Of a stretch of DNA of 64,000 nucleotides, positions 34,829 through 42,954 are shown one piece after another. A program made the translations under genes and the position numbers. The notes under the pieces were generated by a model that did not search any database, was not told where the DNA came from, and was given only the letters and a program-made list of their open reading frames with translations. The DNA lies in NCBI GenBank assembly GCA_018827375.1, contig JAHJYW010000049.1, forward strand, positions 226,970 through 290,969. The letters are read 5' to 3'. This DNA comes from Alphaproteobacteria bacterium. Its GTDB lineage: Bacteria; Pseudomonadota; Alphaproteobacteria; Caulobacterales; Hyphomonadaceae. Every line of letters starts with the position of its first letter. The stretch's first letter is position 1.

Positions 34829-35026
34829 ATGGAAACCGACATTCTGACCATCAAGGAAGTGGCGGAATATCTGCGCATTACGGAGAAAACAGCCTATCGG
34901 CTGGCCTCCGAGCGCAAGATACCCGGCTTCAAGGTCGGCGGCTCCTGGCGGTTCCGCAAGGGTGAGATCGATGCCTGGATTGACGAAGATGCGCGCAAGC
35001 GCGCCAAGGGGGACAAGGATACATGA
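34829..35026 (+). CDS. Small HTH (excisionase-like) protein heading the hsd operon
   Basis: 65 residues; ATG at 34829 follows AAGGGG. It has the HTH_17 pattern LTIKEVAEYLRITEKTAYRL then IPGFKVGGSWRFRKGEIDAW, a DNA-binding domain shared by excisionases and small regulators. Its stop overlaps the hsdM start by 4 bp (ATGA), so translation is coupled. Such small regulators often precede type I methyltransferase genes and may delay restriction until the host is methylated; for this protein that is inference. Confidence 0.88.
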   Translation: METDILTIKEVAEYLRITEKTAYRLASERKIPGFKVGGSWRFRKGEIDAWIDEDARKRAKGDKDT

Positions 35027-37053
35027 CGGCCAGTGCAACACCCGACATTAAATCGCTCAGCGGGTTCGTCTGGTCGATCGCTGAAATCCTGCGTGGGGAT
35101 TTCAAGCAGTCCGAATATGGGAAGGTGATCCTGCCCTTCGTGGTCATGCGGCGACTGGATTGCATCCTGGAGCCGACCAAGACGGCGGTGCTCGCCGCTC
35201 AAAAATCGCTGCCCAAGAGCGTCGATGAAGAGACGCAGGACATGATCCTGTTCGGAGCGGCCGGCGACGGGATCAAGGTTTACAACACGTCAGAGCTTAC
35301 CTTTGACAAGCTGCGCGGACAGGACGCCCGGCAGCTGCATGCCAACCTCATCGACTATATTCGCTGCTTCTCGCCCAATGTGCGTGACATCTTCCTTGAG
35401 AAGTTCCTGTTCACCGAACAGCTCAAGCGGCTGAATGACGGCAAGATCCTCTGGCAAGTGTTCGAGCGGTTCTGTGAGATCGACCTGCACCCATCCGCCG
35501 TCACGAATATCGAGATGGGCTATCTGTTCGAGGAACTGATCCGGCGCTTCTCGGAAATCTCCAATGAGACGGCGGGGGAGCATTTCACGCCGCGCGAGGT
35601 TATCCGGCTGATTGTCGAACTTCTGATCGCCAATGACGACACCAAGCTGCACCGGCGCGGCATCATCAGGCAGATTTACGACCCGGCCTGTGGCACAGGC
35701 GGCATGCTGGCCCTCTCCGAAGAAGCCCTGAAACGGTTCAACGATTCAATCCGTGTCGAGCTATTCGGCCAAGAGCTCAACGGCGAATCCTTCGGCATCT
35801 GTAAGTCCGACATGCTGGTCACCGGGCACAATCCCGAGCAGATCGCCTTCGGCAATACGCTGACCGATGATGCGCACGGGAACCGCAAGTTCCACTACAT
35901 GCTGTCCAATCCGCCCTATGGCGTGGACTGGAAGAAGTACCAGGACCCGATCAAGGCGGAAGCCGCCAATCAGGGCCATGCCGGGCGGTTCGGCGCGGGC
36001 ACGCCGCGTATTTCCGACGGCCAGCTCCTCTTCCTGCAACACATGATTTCCAAGATGCGTGACGACGAGGACGGCTCGCGCATCGGCATCGTCATGAACG
36101 GCTCGCCCCTCTTCACGGGCGGCGCCGGGTCCGGGGAAAGCGAGATCCGTCGCTGGATGCTTGAGAATGACTGGGTCGAGGCGATTGTCGCCCTGCCGAC
36201 CGACCTTTTCTACAATACCGGCATCCAGACCTATGTCTGGCTGCTGACCAATCGCAAGCCGAAGGCGCGCGAGGGCAAGGTCCAGCTGATCGACGCGTCG
36301 GGCGAACGCTTCTGGACCGGCATGCGCAAGTCGCTCGGCTCCAAGCGACGGGAAATTCCCGAAACGGCGCGCGACCAGATTGTCCGGCTCTATGCGGACT
36401 TTCTCAATGGTGAAAGCGGCGAAGGCGACGTCGCGAAGATTTTTGACACCAGCGACTTCGGCTATCGCGAAATCCGCGTCGAGCGGCCCCTGCGCCTGCG
36501 ATTCGATGTGACCGAAGAAACGCTCAACGCCCTCAGCGGCCAGAAAGCGTTCGAGAAGCTGGACGCTGCCGAGCAGGACGCCATCCGCAGCGCCATCGCC
36601 AGCGCCCTTACCGGTCAGAGTTTCACTGACCGCGCTGTCTTCCTCAAAGCGCTGAACAAGGCGCTGAAAGCGAAGAGCATAAAAGTCGGTGCGCCGGTGA
36701 TGAAGGCCATAGTCGAGGCGCTTGGCACGCGGGACGAGACGGCCGAAATCTGCCGCGACAAGGATGGCCATCCGGAGCCGGACACGCAGCTGCGCGACCA
36801 TGAGCTGGTGCCGCTGAAGGAGGACTGGCGGGACTATTTTGCCCGCGAGGTCAAACCCTTCGCGCCCGACGCCTGGGTCGATCAGAGCTATGCCGATGAC
36901 AGTGACAAACAGGTCGGGCGGGTCGGCTATGAGATCAATTTCAATCGGTATTTCTACACCTACACCCCGCCGCGCCCGCTCGAGGAGATCGACGCCGAGT
37001 TAAAGACCCTCGAGGCCGACATCGCCGCTCTCCTGAAGGAGGTGGTGGCATGA
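35023..37053 (+). CDS. hsdM: Type I restriction-modification methyltransferase subunit HsdM
   Basis: 676 residues. The N-terminal HsdM helical domain (LSGFVWSIAEILRGDFKQSE) precedes the methyltransferase core with the AdoMet motif DPACGTGGM (about residue 221) and the catalytic NPPYG motif (about residue 296), an N6-adenine signature. The C-terminal extension (from about 470) is longer than classical 520-residue HsdM. It methylates host DNA with HsdS and forms the core of the restriction complex with HsdR. The operon order is HTH-hsdM-abi-hsdS-abi-DUF4160-DUF262-hsdR. Confidence 0.94.
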   Translation: MTASATPDIKSLSGFVWSIAEILRGDFKQSEYGKVILPFVVMRRLDCILEPTKTAVLAAQKSLPKSVDEETQDMILFGAAGDGIKVYNTSELTFDKLRGQDARQLHANLIDYIRCFSPNVRDIFLEKFLFTEQLKRLNDGKILWQVFERFCEIDLHPSAVTNIEMGYLFEELIRRFSEISNETAGEHFTPREVIRLIVELLIANDDTKLHRRGIIRQIYDPACGTGGMLALSEEALKRFNDSIRVELFGQELNGESFGICKSDMLVTGHNPEQIAFGNTLTDDAHGNRKFHYMLSNPPYGVDWKKYQDPIKAEAANQGHAGRFGAGTPRISDGQLLFLQHMISKMRDDEDGSRIGIVMNGSPLFTGGAGSGESEIRRWMLENDWVEAIVALPTDLFYNTGIQTYVWLLTNRKPKAREGKVQLIDASGERFWTGMRKSLGSKRREIPETARDQIVRLYADFLNGESGEGDVAKIFDTSDFGYREIRVERPLRLRFDVTEETLNALSGQKAFEKLDAAEQDAIRSAIASALTGQSFTDRAVFLKALNKALKAKSIKVGAPVMKAIVEALGTRDETAEICRDKDGHPEPDTQLRDHELVPLKEDWRDYFAREVKPFAPDAWVDQSYADDSDKQVGRVGYEINFNRYFYTYTPPRPLEEIDAELKTLEADIAALLKEVVA

Positions 37054-37120
37054 GGTCGCAGAATTTTGATGCGCGAGCTTATTGCGATTTTAACCGGGCT
37101 GGGCCATATATCGTCGTAAT

Positions 37121-37190
37121 AAGACCCGCCACGCCTCGGACGAAGTTTCGGCTTCGCACTGCGCACCCTGGCGGGTTTCTTCGTTTTAGC
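37121..37190 (+). ncRNA. Candidate structured RNA upstream of the Abi_2 gene
   Basis: Between hsdM and the Abi_2 gene, ACCCGCCA (37124-37131) pairs perfectly with TGGCGGGT (37169-37176), enclosing a second hairpin CGAAG-TTTCGG-CTTCG (37141-37156). A pyrimidine-rich tract TTTCTTCGTTTT follows. It is the only long gap in an otherwise overlapping operon. It may be an ordinary terminator with an unusually long loop, but structured RNAs next to Abi_2/AbiF genes have been described, so an RNA partner of the HEPN protein is a serious alternative. Confidence 0.45.
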
Positions 37191-37219
37191 GCCTTGTTTT
37201 CATTGAAAGCGGGGCGTGC

Positions 37220-38128
37220 ATGAAGTTCACCAAACCCGCCCTTTCCGTCGCCGACCAGATCGCCCTAATCGAGCGCCGGGGTATGGCTGTGCCGGACCGC
37301 GCGCGGGCGGAGCACTATCTGCGCCATATCAGCTATTACAGGCTGCGTGCGTATTGGCTGCCCTTTGAAACTGCCGCTGAGGCCGATGGCGACCACGCGT
37401 TCAAAAATGGCGCAAGCTTCGACGACGCCGTCGCCCTATATGTTTTCGACCGGCAGCTTCGCCTGCATGTCATGGACGCGGTGGAGCGGATCGAGGTCTC
37501 GCTGCGCGGCGCCTGGGCGCATCACCTTGCCATGAAGTATGGACCGCATGGCTATATCGACGCGAACCTCTACGGCAGGCCGGAGCACTATGCGCGGGCC
37601 CTCAGCAGCCTTGATGAAGAGATCAAGCGTTCCCGCGACACCTTCATCGAGCACTACCAGAAAAGGTATAACGATCCCAAATTGCCGCCGATCTGGATGG
37701 CGGCGGAGGTTATGTCGCTCGGACAATTGTCAAAATGGCTCGACAATCTGAAACTCCGTGCGGACCGTCAGGCCATTGCCAAGCCCTATGGGCTGGATGA
37801 GAAAGTTGTCGTCTCGCTCGCCCACCATCTCGCCCATGTCCGGAACATCTGCGCCCACCATGGCCGTCTGTGGAACAAGCAGTTCACGGTGACGATGAAG
37901 CTGCCCCAGTCACCCGCAGCGCTGAAGCTCGCCATGAACGCGAACGCAAGCCGCCGTCTCTACAATACGCTCGCCACCATCGGCTATCTCATCGGTATTA
38001 TCGCGCCCGGCTCAGACTGGCGGCGAAAGCTCATCACGCTGATCGACGACACCCCGCTCGCAGATACCGCCGCCATGGGCTTTCCCGCAAACTGGCAGCA
38101 GATGCCAGCCTGGAGGGTAGCGGCATGA
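37220..38128 (+). CDS. Abi_2/AbiD-AbiF-family HEPN protein
   Basis: 302 residues. The Abi_2 family start (ADQIALIERRGMAVPDRARA then YLRHISYYRLRAYWLPFE) is clear. The C-terminal HEPN catalytic signature RNICAHHGRLWN gives Arg208-x4-His213, predicted to cut RNA. AbiD/AbiF proteins cause abortive phage infection. It overlaps hsdS by 4 bp and is separated from hsdM by 166 bp that can fold strongly. Placement between hsdM and hsdS links it to the restriction system, perhaps as back-up when restriction fails; that coupling is inferred. Confidence 0.9.
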   Translation: MKFTKPALSVADQIALIERRGMAVPDRARAEHYLRHISYYRLRAYWLPFETAAEADGDHAFKNGASFDDAVALYVFDRQLRLHVMDAVERIEVSLRGAWAHHLAMKYGPHGYIDANLYGRPEHYARALSSLDEEIKRSRDTFIEHYQKRYNDPKLPPIWMAAEVMSLGQLSKWLDNLKLRADRQAIAKPYGLDEKVVVSLAHHLAHVRNICAHHGRLWNKQFTVTMKLPQSPAALKLAMNANASRRLYNTLATIGYLIGIIAPGSDWRRKLITLIDDTPLADTAAMGFPANWQQMPAWRVAA

Positions 38129-39477
38129 GGACACTTCAGGAACGTGTACATGGGGCACCGCCGCCAGAGCACTGGAATCTAGACAAACTTCATCGTGTCC
38201 TACGGGTCCGAAAAGGTTTCAAGAATGAAGGGATGCAGGAAGAAAATCTTCTGTCTCTCAGCTATGGCAACATCATTCGGAAGGACCTGAACGCGACTGA
38301 CGGTTTGCTTCCTGAAAGCTTCGAGACGTATCAGATCGTCGAAGCCGGCAATATCGTGATGCGGCTCACCGACTTGCAAAACGATAAGCGCAGCCTGCGC
38401 CAAGGTCTCGTAACGGAACGAGGTATCATAACATCCGCATATGACGCGCTGGAGGTTGCGCCGGATAACGATCCTCGGTTCTGGGCCTATGCACTTCTCG
38501 CGCTCGATCTGGCCAAATATTATTACTCACTCGGCGGCGGCGTGCGCCAATCCATCAAGTTTGCAGATTTTCCAAATGATTGGGTACAGCGCCCCGACCG
38601 CGACACCCAGCGCGCCATCGCCGACTTCCTCGACCGCGAAACCGCCCGCATCGACCAGTTGGTGGCGAAGAAACAGAGGATGGCAGGACTTCTTGGCGAA
38701 AAGCTCGACCGAACGGTGCGCTCATACGTTTCCGGCGAAGCCGATTACCCAGCTGACGAACAACGGCGCGCAACCGGCATCGGGTATCTAACAACTGTGC
38801 CGAAGCATTGGTCTGTCGAAAAAATCGGATGGCGTTATGAGATTCAGCTAGGAAAGATGCTCGACGGTGCCAAGCAGACTGGCCAAAACTTGCGGAGGTA
38901 TCTGCGCGTTGCAGATGTCCAATGGGGTAAGATCAACACAATTGACCTACCCGTGATGGATTTCTCTGCTAGCGATAGAAAGAGGTTCCGTTTGCTACCC
39001 GGTGATTTGTTAGTAAATGAGGGTGGTTCATATGTCGGACGTTCTGCCGTTTGGCGCTCGACCGAACGAGAGGTCTACTATCAAAAAGCGTTACACCGCG
39101 TCCGTCCGAGGCAGTCAAAACGTGATACGGCCGATTTTCTTTATTATCTCATGTGGTTCGCTACGAAGTACGGAGTGTTCATCGCGGGAGGCAATCAGAC
39201 CACAATCGACCACCTGACAGCAGAGGCATTTAGTCGCTATCGCTTTGCATTTCCAACGCTTGAAGAGCAATTCGAGATCAGTGAGCGTCTCCAGTCCGAA
39301 GAAGCAAAGCACACCAATATTTCTGCCAAGGTCAATGCCTCTATTGCCAGCCTGCGCGAATTCCGCGCCGCCCTGATTACCGCCGCCGTCACCGGCCAAC
39401 TCGATATTTCAGGACACGCCCGCAAGGGAGACACAGACCGGCGCCTCGATGCCATCGAAGCGGAGATGCGCGCATGA
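38125..39477 (+). CDS. hsdS: Type I restriction-modification specificity subunit HsdS
   Basis: 450 residues from ATG at 38125, which overlaps the Abi_2 stop. Two target-recognition domains are each followed by a conserved helical repeat: TQRAIADFLDRETARIDQLV (about 160-180) after TRD1, and LEEQFEISERLQSEEAKHTN (about 378-397) after TRD2. TRD2 starts at VPKHWSVEKIGWRYEIQLGK. Each TRD reads half of a bipartite DNA site. The two TRDs are not alike, as is usual. The C-terminus overlaps the next gene start. Confidence 0.92.
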   Translation: MRTLQERVHGAPPPEHWNLDKLHRVLRVRKGFKNEGMQEENLLSLSYGNIIRKDLNATDGLLPESFETYQIVEAGNIVMRLTDLQNDKRSLRQGLVTERGIITSAYDALEVAPDNDPRFWAYALLALDLAKYYYSLGGGVRQSIKFADFPNDWVQRPDRDTQRAIADFLDRETARIDQLVAKKQRMAGLLGEKLDRTVRSYVSGEADYPADEQRRATGIGYLTTVPKHWSVEKIGWRYEIQLGKMLDGAKQTGQNLRRYLRVADVQWGKINTIDLPVMDFSASDRKRFRLLPGDLLVNEGGSYVGRSAVWRSTEREVYYQKALHRVRPRQSKRDTADFLYYLMWFATKYGVFIAGGNQTTIDHLTAEAFSRYRFAFPTLEEQFEISERLQSEEAKHTNISAKVNASIASLREFRAALITAAVTGQLDISGHARKGDTDRRLDAIEAEMRA

Positions 39478-40349
39478 AACTCTCCGCCAAGACCATAGAG
39501 AAACTCGTCGGCATCATTACAGGCGACTCTAAAGTCAGCCCGTATCGTTCCGGGCCGCAACTCATTGCGTTCTTCCGCGACTTTGGCGAACGCGACCTTT
39601 ACGGCCAGGGCGTCCCCTCGCGCGGTGCCTACACCAAGGAAAAGCTCGAGAAGTTTGATGGCATGGATGTCATGCGCGGTATCATCTCGAACGCCTTCGA
39701 TTTCTTTGATGCTGATGGCCTGGACCCGGAAGCCGCAGCTGAAGACTTCAACCGCGCGCTCGTCCGCGATGGTTATCGCCTGACCCTAGAATACCGCCGC
39801 GGGTGGATGGAAGGCGACCGCCATGTTGAGGCAGACCCCTATTTCGATGTGGTGCCCATTTCGCCTCTGACTGTTGCACCGACTTCACTTGCGGCCGTCA
39901 ACCACGACGCGGTGCGCGAACAGATCCAGAAGGCAAACCGCAAAATTGACAGTGGCGACTACGCTGGCGCAATCGCCAGCGCCTACACGCTGGTCGAGCA
40001 ACTTCTGAAACTCCTGCTCGTCAAGACATCTACGACGTACAAGGAAAATGACGGCGATATCCGATCGCTATACAAAGCGCTGCGTACGCCGTTGCGCCTC
40101 GATCCATCAGAAGAGTCCATTGATGCGCCCCTGAAGCCAATTCTTGATGGGTTTCAGAAACTGATCGCTGGCCTTTATGAGATTTCCAACAAGGCGAGCG
40201 ACCGGCACGCCCGTATCTATAACCCCGCCGCCCATCACGCGAAGCTCGCGGTGAATTCCGCCTTCGCCCTCTGCGAGTTCCTGGTCGAAAGCCATGCCTA
40301 TCAGGAGAGCCGCCTGGAATCCGATGCGCGCAAGGAGGCCAGCGCATGA
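39474..40349 (+). CDS. Abortive-infection C-terminal (Abi_C) domain protein
   Basis: 291 residues. The C-terminal third (about 145-270) is the Abi_C/HEPN-like domain: REQIQKANRKIDSGDYAGAI, AYTLVEQLLKLLL, NKASDRHARIYNPAAHHAKL and NSAFALCEFLVES. The N-terminal part (SPYRSGPQLIAFFRDFGERD) is also found in AbiJ/Abi_C homologues. Arg/His residues in SDRHARIYNPAAHHA fit a HEPN RNase site, though spacing differs from the standard motif. It overlaps hsdS before it and the DUF4160 gene after it, so it is a fixed member of the operon. Confidence 0.85.
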   Translation: MKLSAKTIEKLVGIITGDSKVSPYRSGPQLIAFFRDFGERDLYGQGVPSRGAYTKEKLEKFDGMDVMRGIISNAFDFFDADGLDPEAAAEDFNRALVRDGYRLTLEYRRGWMEGDRHVEADPYFDVVPISPLTVAPTSLAAVNHDAVREQIQKANRKIDSGDYAGAIASAYTLVEQLLKLLLVKTSTTYKENDGDIRSLYKALRTPLRLDPSEESIDAPLKPILDGFQKLIAGLYEISNKASDRHARIYNPAAHHAKLAVNSAFALCEFLVESHAYQESRLESDARKEASA

Positions 40350-40723
40350 GCGAATGGGTTGTCGACGTCGATGCCGGTCTAGCGGAAGAGCTCGCTGAAA
40401 GTATTAGGCAAGGCCCTGTCCTGGAGATCAAAGACGGCAGGGCGATACGAATGCTGACCGAGGAAACGGTCGCGCGCATTGAAGGGTTGAAGGTTGAAAT
40501 CTTCGCAAATGAACATCCACCACCGCATTTTAGGGTCAATTATCAAGGCAGCACTGCAAACTTCACCATTGAAGATTGCACACGCATGAATGGTTCCGGC
40601 CAGATTCTGCGTTTTGAAAAGAATGTGAAGTACTGGTGGAGCACCAACAAAACGAAACTTATTGAGACATGGAATCGTCTGCGCCCGTCAGATTGCCCTG
40701 TCGGAGAATATAAAGGCGATTAG
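40346..40723 (+). CDS. DUF4160-like protein
   Basis: 125 residues. The DUF4160 signature is clear in LKVEIFANEHPPPHFRVNYQ (about residues 49-68). The rest is short strands and a tail YWWSTNKTKLIETWNRLRPS. DUF4160 proteins often pair with DUF2442 and are discussed as toxin-antitoxin-like parts, but no partner is next to it. It overlaps the Abi_C gene and is 8 bp from the DUF262 gene. It may neutralise or modulate one of the HEPN proteins; no direct evidence. Confidence 0.8.
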   Translation: MSEWVVDVDAGLAEELAESIRQGPVLEIKDGRAIRMLTEETVARIEGLKVEIFANEHPPPHFRVNYQGSTANFTIEDCTRMNGSGQILRFEKNVKYWWSTNKTKLIETWNRLRPSDCPVGEYKGD

Positions 40724-40731
40724 GGGGACCG

Positions 40732-42954
40732 ATGAAAGACGCTCAGAAACCAGACCATGTCAGCCTCAACACGCTGATTGGCCGCATGCGCGAAGGCCGG
40801 TTCGTGATCCCGGACTTCCAGCGTGAATTCGAATGGGCGCCCTGGGACATTCGCGACCTGATGCGGTCAATCTTCTCGGACTATTACATCGGCAGCCTTC
40901 TTCTCTGGAAAGCGAAAGACCAGAACATCAAGCTGCTCGCCTGCGAAGGCCTCTATGGCTATGCGGGCGGTGGCGCGCCCGAATACATCGTTCTTGATGG
41001 CCAGCAGCGCCTCACGGCGATGCATTATGCTTTCTTAGCGCCCGACATGCCCCTGCCGAACCGCAAGAAGCCGGCAATCTATTATATACAGATCGACAAG
41101 TTCATGGCGGGCGAAACCGATGATGCGTTCGGTTACGAATGGATGTCGCAAAAGAGCTCGGCCCTGCTTTCGACGCCAGAACTTCAATTCGAACGAAACA
41201 TCTTTCCACTGAGCGTTATTAGTGAAGGGGGTTACGAACTTTTTGAGTGGGCAGAGGCATATGGAAAGTACTGGCAGCGCCGAGCGGATGAAGCAACCGA
41301 CGAGCAAAGCCGACAAGTCGCTTTGCAAAATGCGTCCAACGCGAAGCCCTTTGGAAAAGACATCAACGACACCCTAACGAATTATCAGATTTCCCATGTC
41401 GAACTCGACAAAGAAATCGGTGTCGAGAAGGTCTGTGACATCTTCACACAGATCAACAGCAAAGGCATTCAGCTCGACGTGTTCGACCTGCTGAATGCGC
41501 TGATGAAGCCAAAGGATATTCAGCTCAAGCACATGTACCGCGAGGCGCGGGACCGGCTTGGCTTTGTCGAAACGCCGAAAATGAATGTCTACATCCTTCA
41601 GGTGATGTCGATCCTGCGGCAAAGCTATTGCTCGCCGAAATATCTTTACTTCCTGCAGCCCGGTGTCGAGAAGCCGGTTCGGTTGCCGGACGGCACGCGC
41701 AGGCAAAACATTCTCGTCGCGGACAGTTCAGAATTCGTCGCGCTCTGGAACCAGGCGGTTGATGCGCTGGAACGGGTGATCGCGCTGCTTCGTCATCCTC
41801 AGGAGTATGGCGCGGTCGGCCAAGCCTATATTCCATATGCGTCGATCGTTCCGGCGTTCGCAGCTATCAACACACTCGTCAGCGCGCAGCCGGCCAAGCG
41901 GCAGTTGTCGGCGCGCCGCAAGGTCCGGCTCTGGTACTGGGCCTCGGTCTTTCTGAACCGCTATTCGAGTTCAGTGGAGTCGACCGCTGCGCGCGATTTC
42001 GGTGCCATGCGCGAATGGATGGCCAATGAGGACGCCAAGCCGGACCTGATCGACGAATTTGCGCTGTCGTACCGGTCCATCGATATGCGCAGCGAAGTGA
42101 AACGCGGCTCCTCGATTTACAGCGCCATCTTCAACCTGTTCGTTCTGGCAGGCGCTCGGGACTGGATGAGCGGCGATGTCCCCCCCTATGGCGATCTCGA
42201 TGACCACCATATTGTTCCGGCCTGGTGGGGGCGCGAGAACAAGGTCGGCCCAGCAATCAATTCCATTCTCAACCGCTCGCCCCTCACCAGCGACACCAAT
42301 CGCAATGTGATCCGCGAGAAGCTGCCGAATGAATATCTACCTGACCTGATCGATGAGAATGGCGAAGCGGCAGTGCTCGCAATTCTTGAATCTCATTTCA
42401 TCAGCAAGACGGCGCTGGACATTCTTCTGCGTGATCCCTTCACCCCGGAAGACTATGAGGATTTCATCGCCGAACGTCACCGGACGCTTCTGAACGGCAT
42501 CGAGAATCTGCTCATCAAGGAGCGGCTGGACCTTCCAGCAAACCTAAGAGCGCTTGATGCCTCGATCGAGCAGATTGAACTCGCGCTGCGAAGAGTGATT
42601 GTTGAAGCCATCGAAAACGATCCGTCGCTGCTCCCGCCGCACCTTCTCGGTAATGCGCAAGAGCGATTCCAGAGGGCGCTCCGCAAGAATGCGGCGCTCA
42701 GTGCAGACCGGTTCGACAGGGCAGAAGGCGTGCTCGAACACTTCGATCTCCGCGAAGTTCAGGACACGATCCTCGCCAAAGCGCTTTGGGAACGGTTTGC
42801 TGACAGGTTCAAAACAAAGGAAGCATTGAGCCAGAAATTCTCCCAATTGGCAGATCTTCGCAACACCATCCGTCACAGTCGCACCGTCGATGAGGTCACG
42901 CTCAAGGAGGGTGAAGCCAGCGTGCTCTGGTTCAACAAGGTGCTGAACTCATGA
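40732..42954 (+). CDS. GmrSD-like DUF262 + HNH (DUF1524-type) modification-dependent nuclease
   Basis: 740 residues. The N-terminal DUF262 (ParB-like NTPase) shows VIPDFQREFEWAPWDIRDLM (from about residue 26) and VLDGQQRLTAMHYAF (about 88-102). An HNH region DLDDHHIVPAWWGRENK with NSILNRSPLTSDTNRN follows at about 489-530, where GmrD-like DUF1524 nucleases have HxxP and N. A helical extension (about 590-740) is extra. GmrSD-type proteins cut glucosylated or otherwise modified phage DNA. Combined with type I restriction it would cover phages that escape by DNA modification; its target is inferred. Confidence 0.88.
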   Translation: MKDAQKPDHVSLNTLIGRMREGRFVIPDFQREFEWAPWDIRDLMRSIFSDYYIGSLLLWKAKDQNIKLLACEGLYGYAGGGAPEYIVLDGQQRLTAMHYAFLAPDMPLPNRKKPAIYYIQIDKFMAGETDDAFGYEWMSQKSSALLSTPELQFERNIFPLSVISEGGYELFEWAEAYGKYWQRRADEATDEQSRQVALQNASNAKPFGKDINDTLTNYQISHVELDKEIGVEKVCDIFTQINSKGIQLDVFDLLNALMKPKDIQLKHMYREARDRLGFVETPKMNVYILQVMSILRQSYCSPKYLYFLQPGVEKPVRLPDGTRRQNILVADSSEFVALWNQAVDALERVIALLRHPQEYGAVGQAYIPYASIVPAFAAINTLVSAQPAKRQLSARRKVRLWYWASVFLNRYSSSVESTAARDFGAMREWMANEDAKPDLIDEFALSYRSIDMRSEVKRGSSIYSAIFNLFVLAGARDWMSGDVPPYGDLDDHHIVPAWWGRENKVGPAINSILNRSPLTSDTNRNVIREKLPNEYLPDLIDENGEAAVLAILESHFISKTALDILLRDPFTPEDYEDFIAERHRTLLNGIENLLIKERLDLPANLRALDASIEQIELALRRVIVEAIENDPSLLPPHLLGNAQERFQRALRKNAALSADRFDRAEGVLEHFDLREVQDTILAKALWERFADRFKTKEALSQKFSQLADLRNTIRHSRTVDEVTLKEGEASVLWFNKVLNS

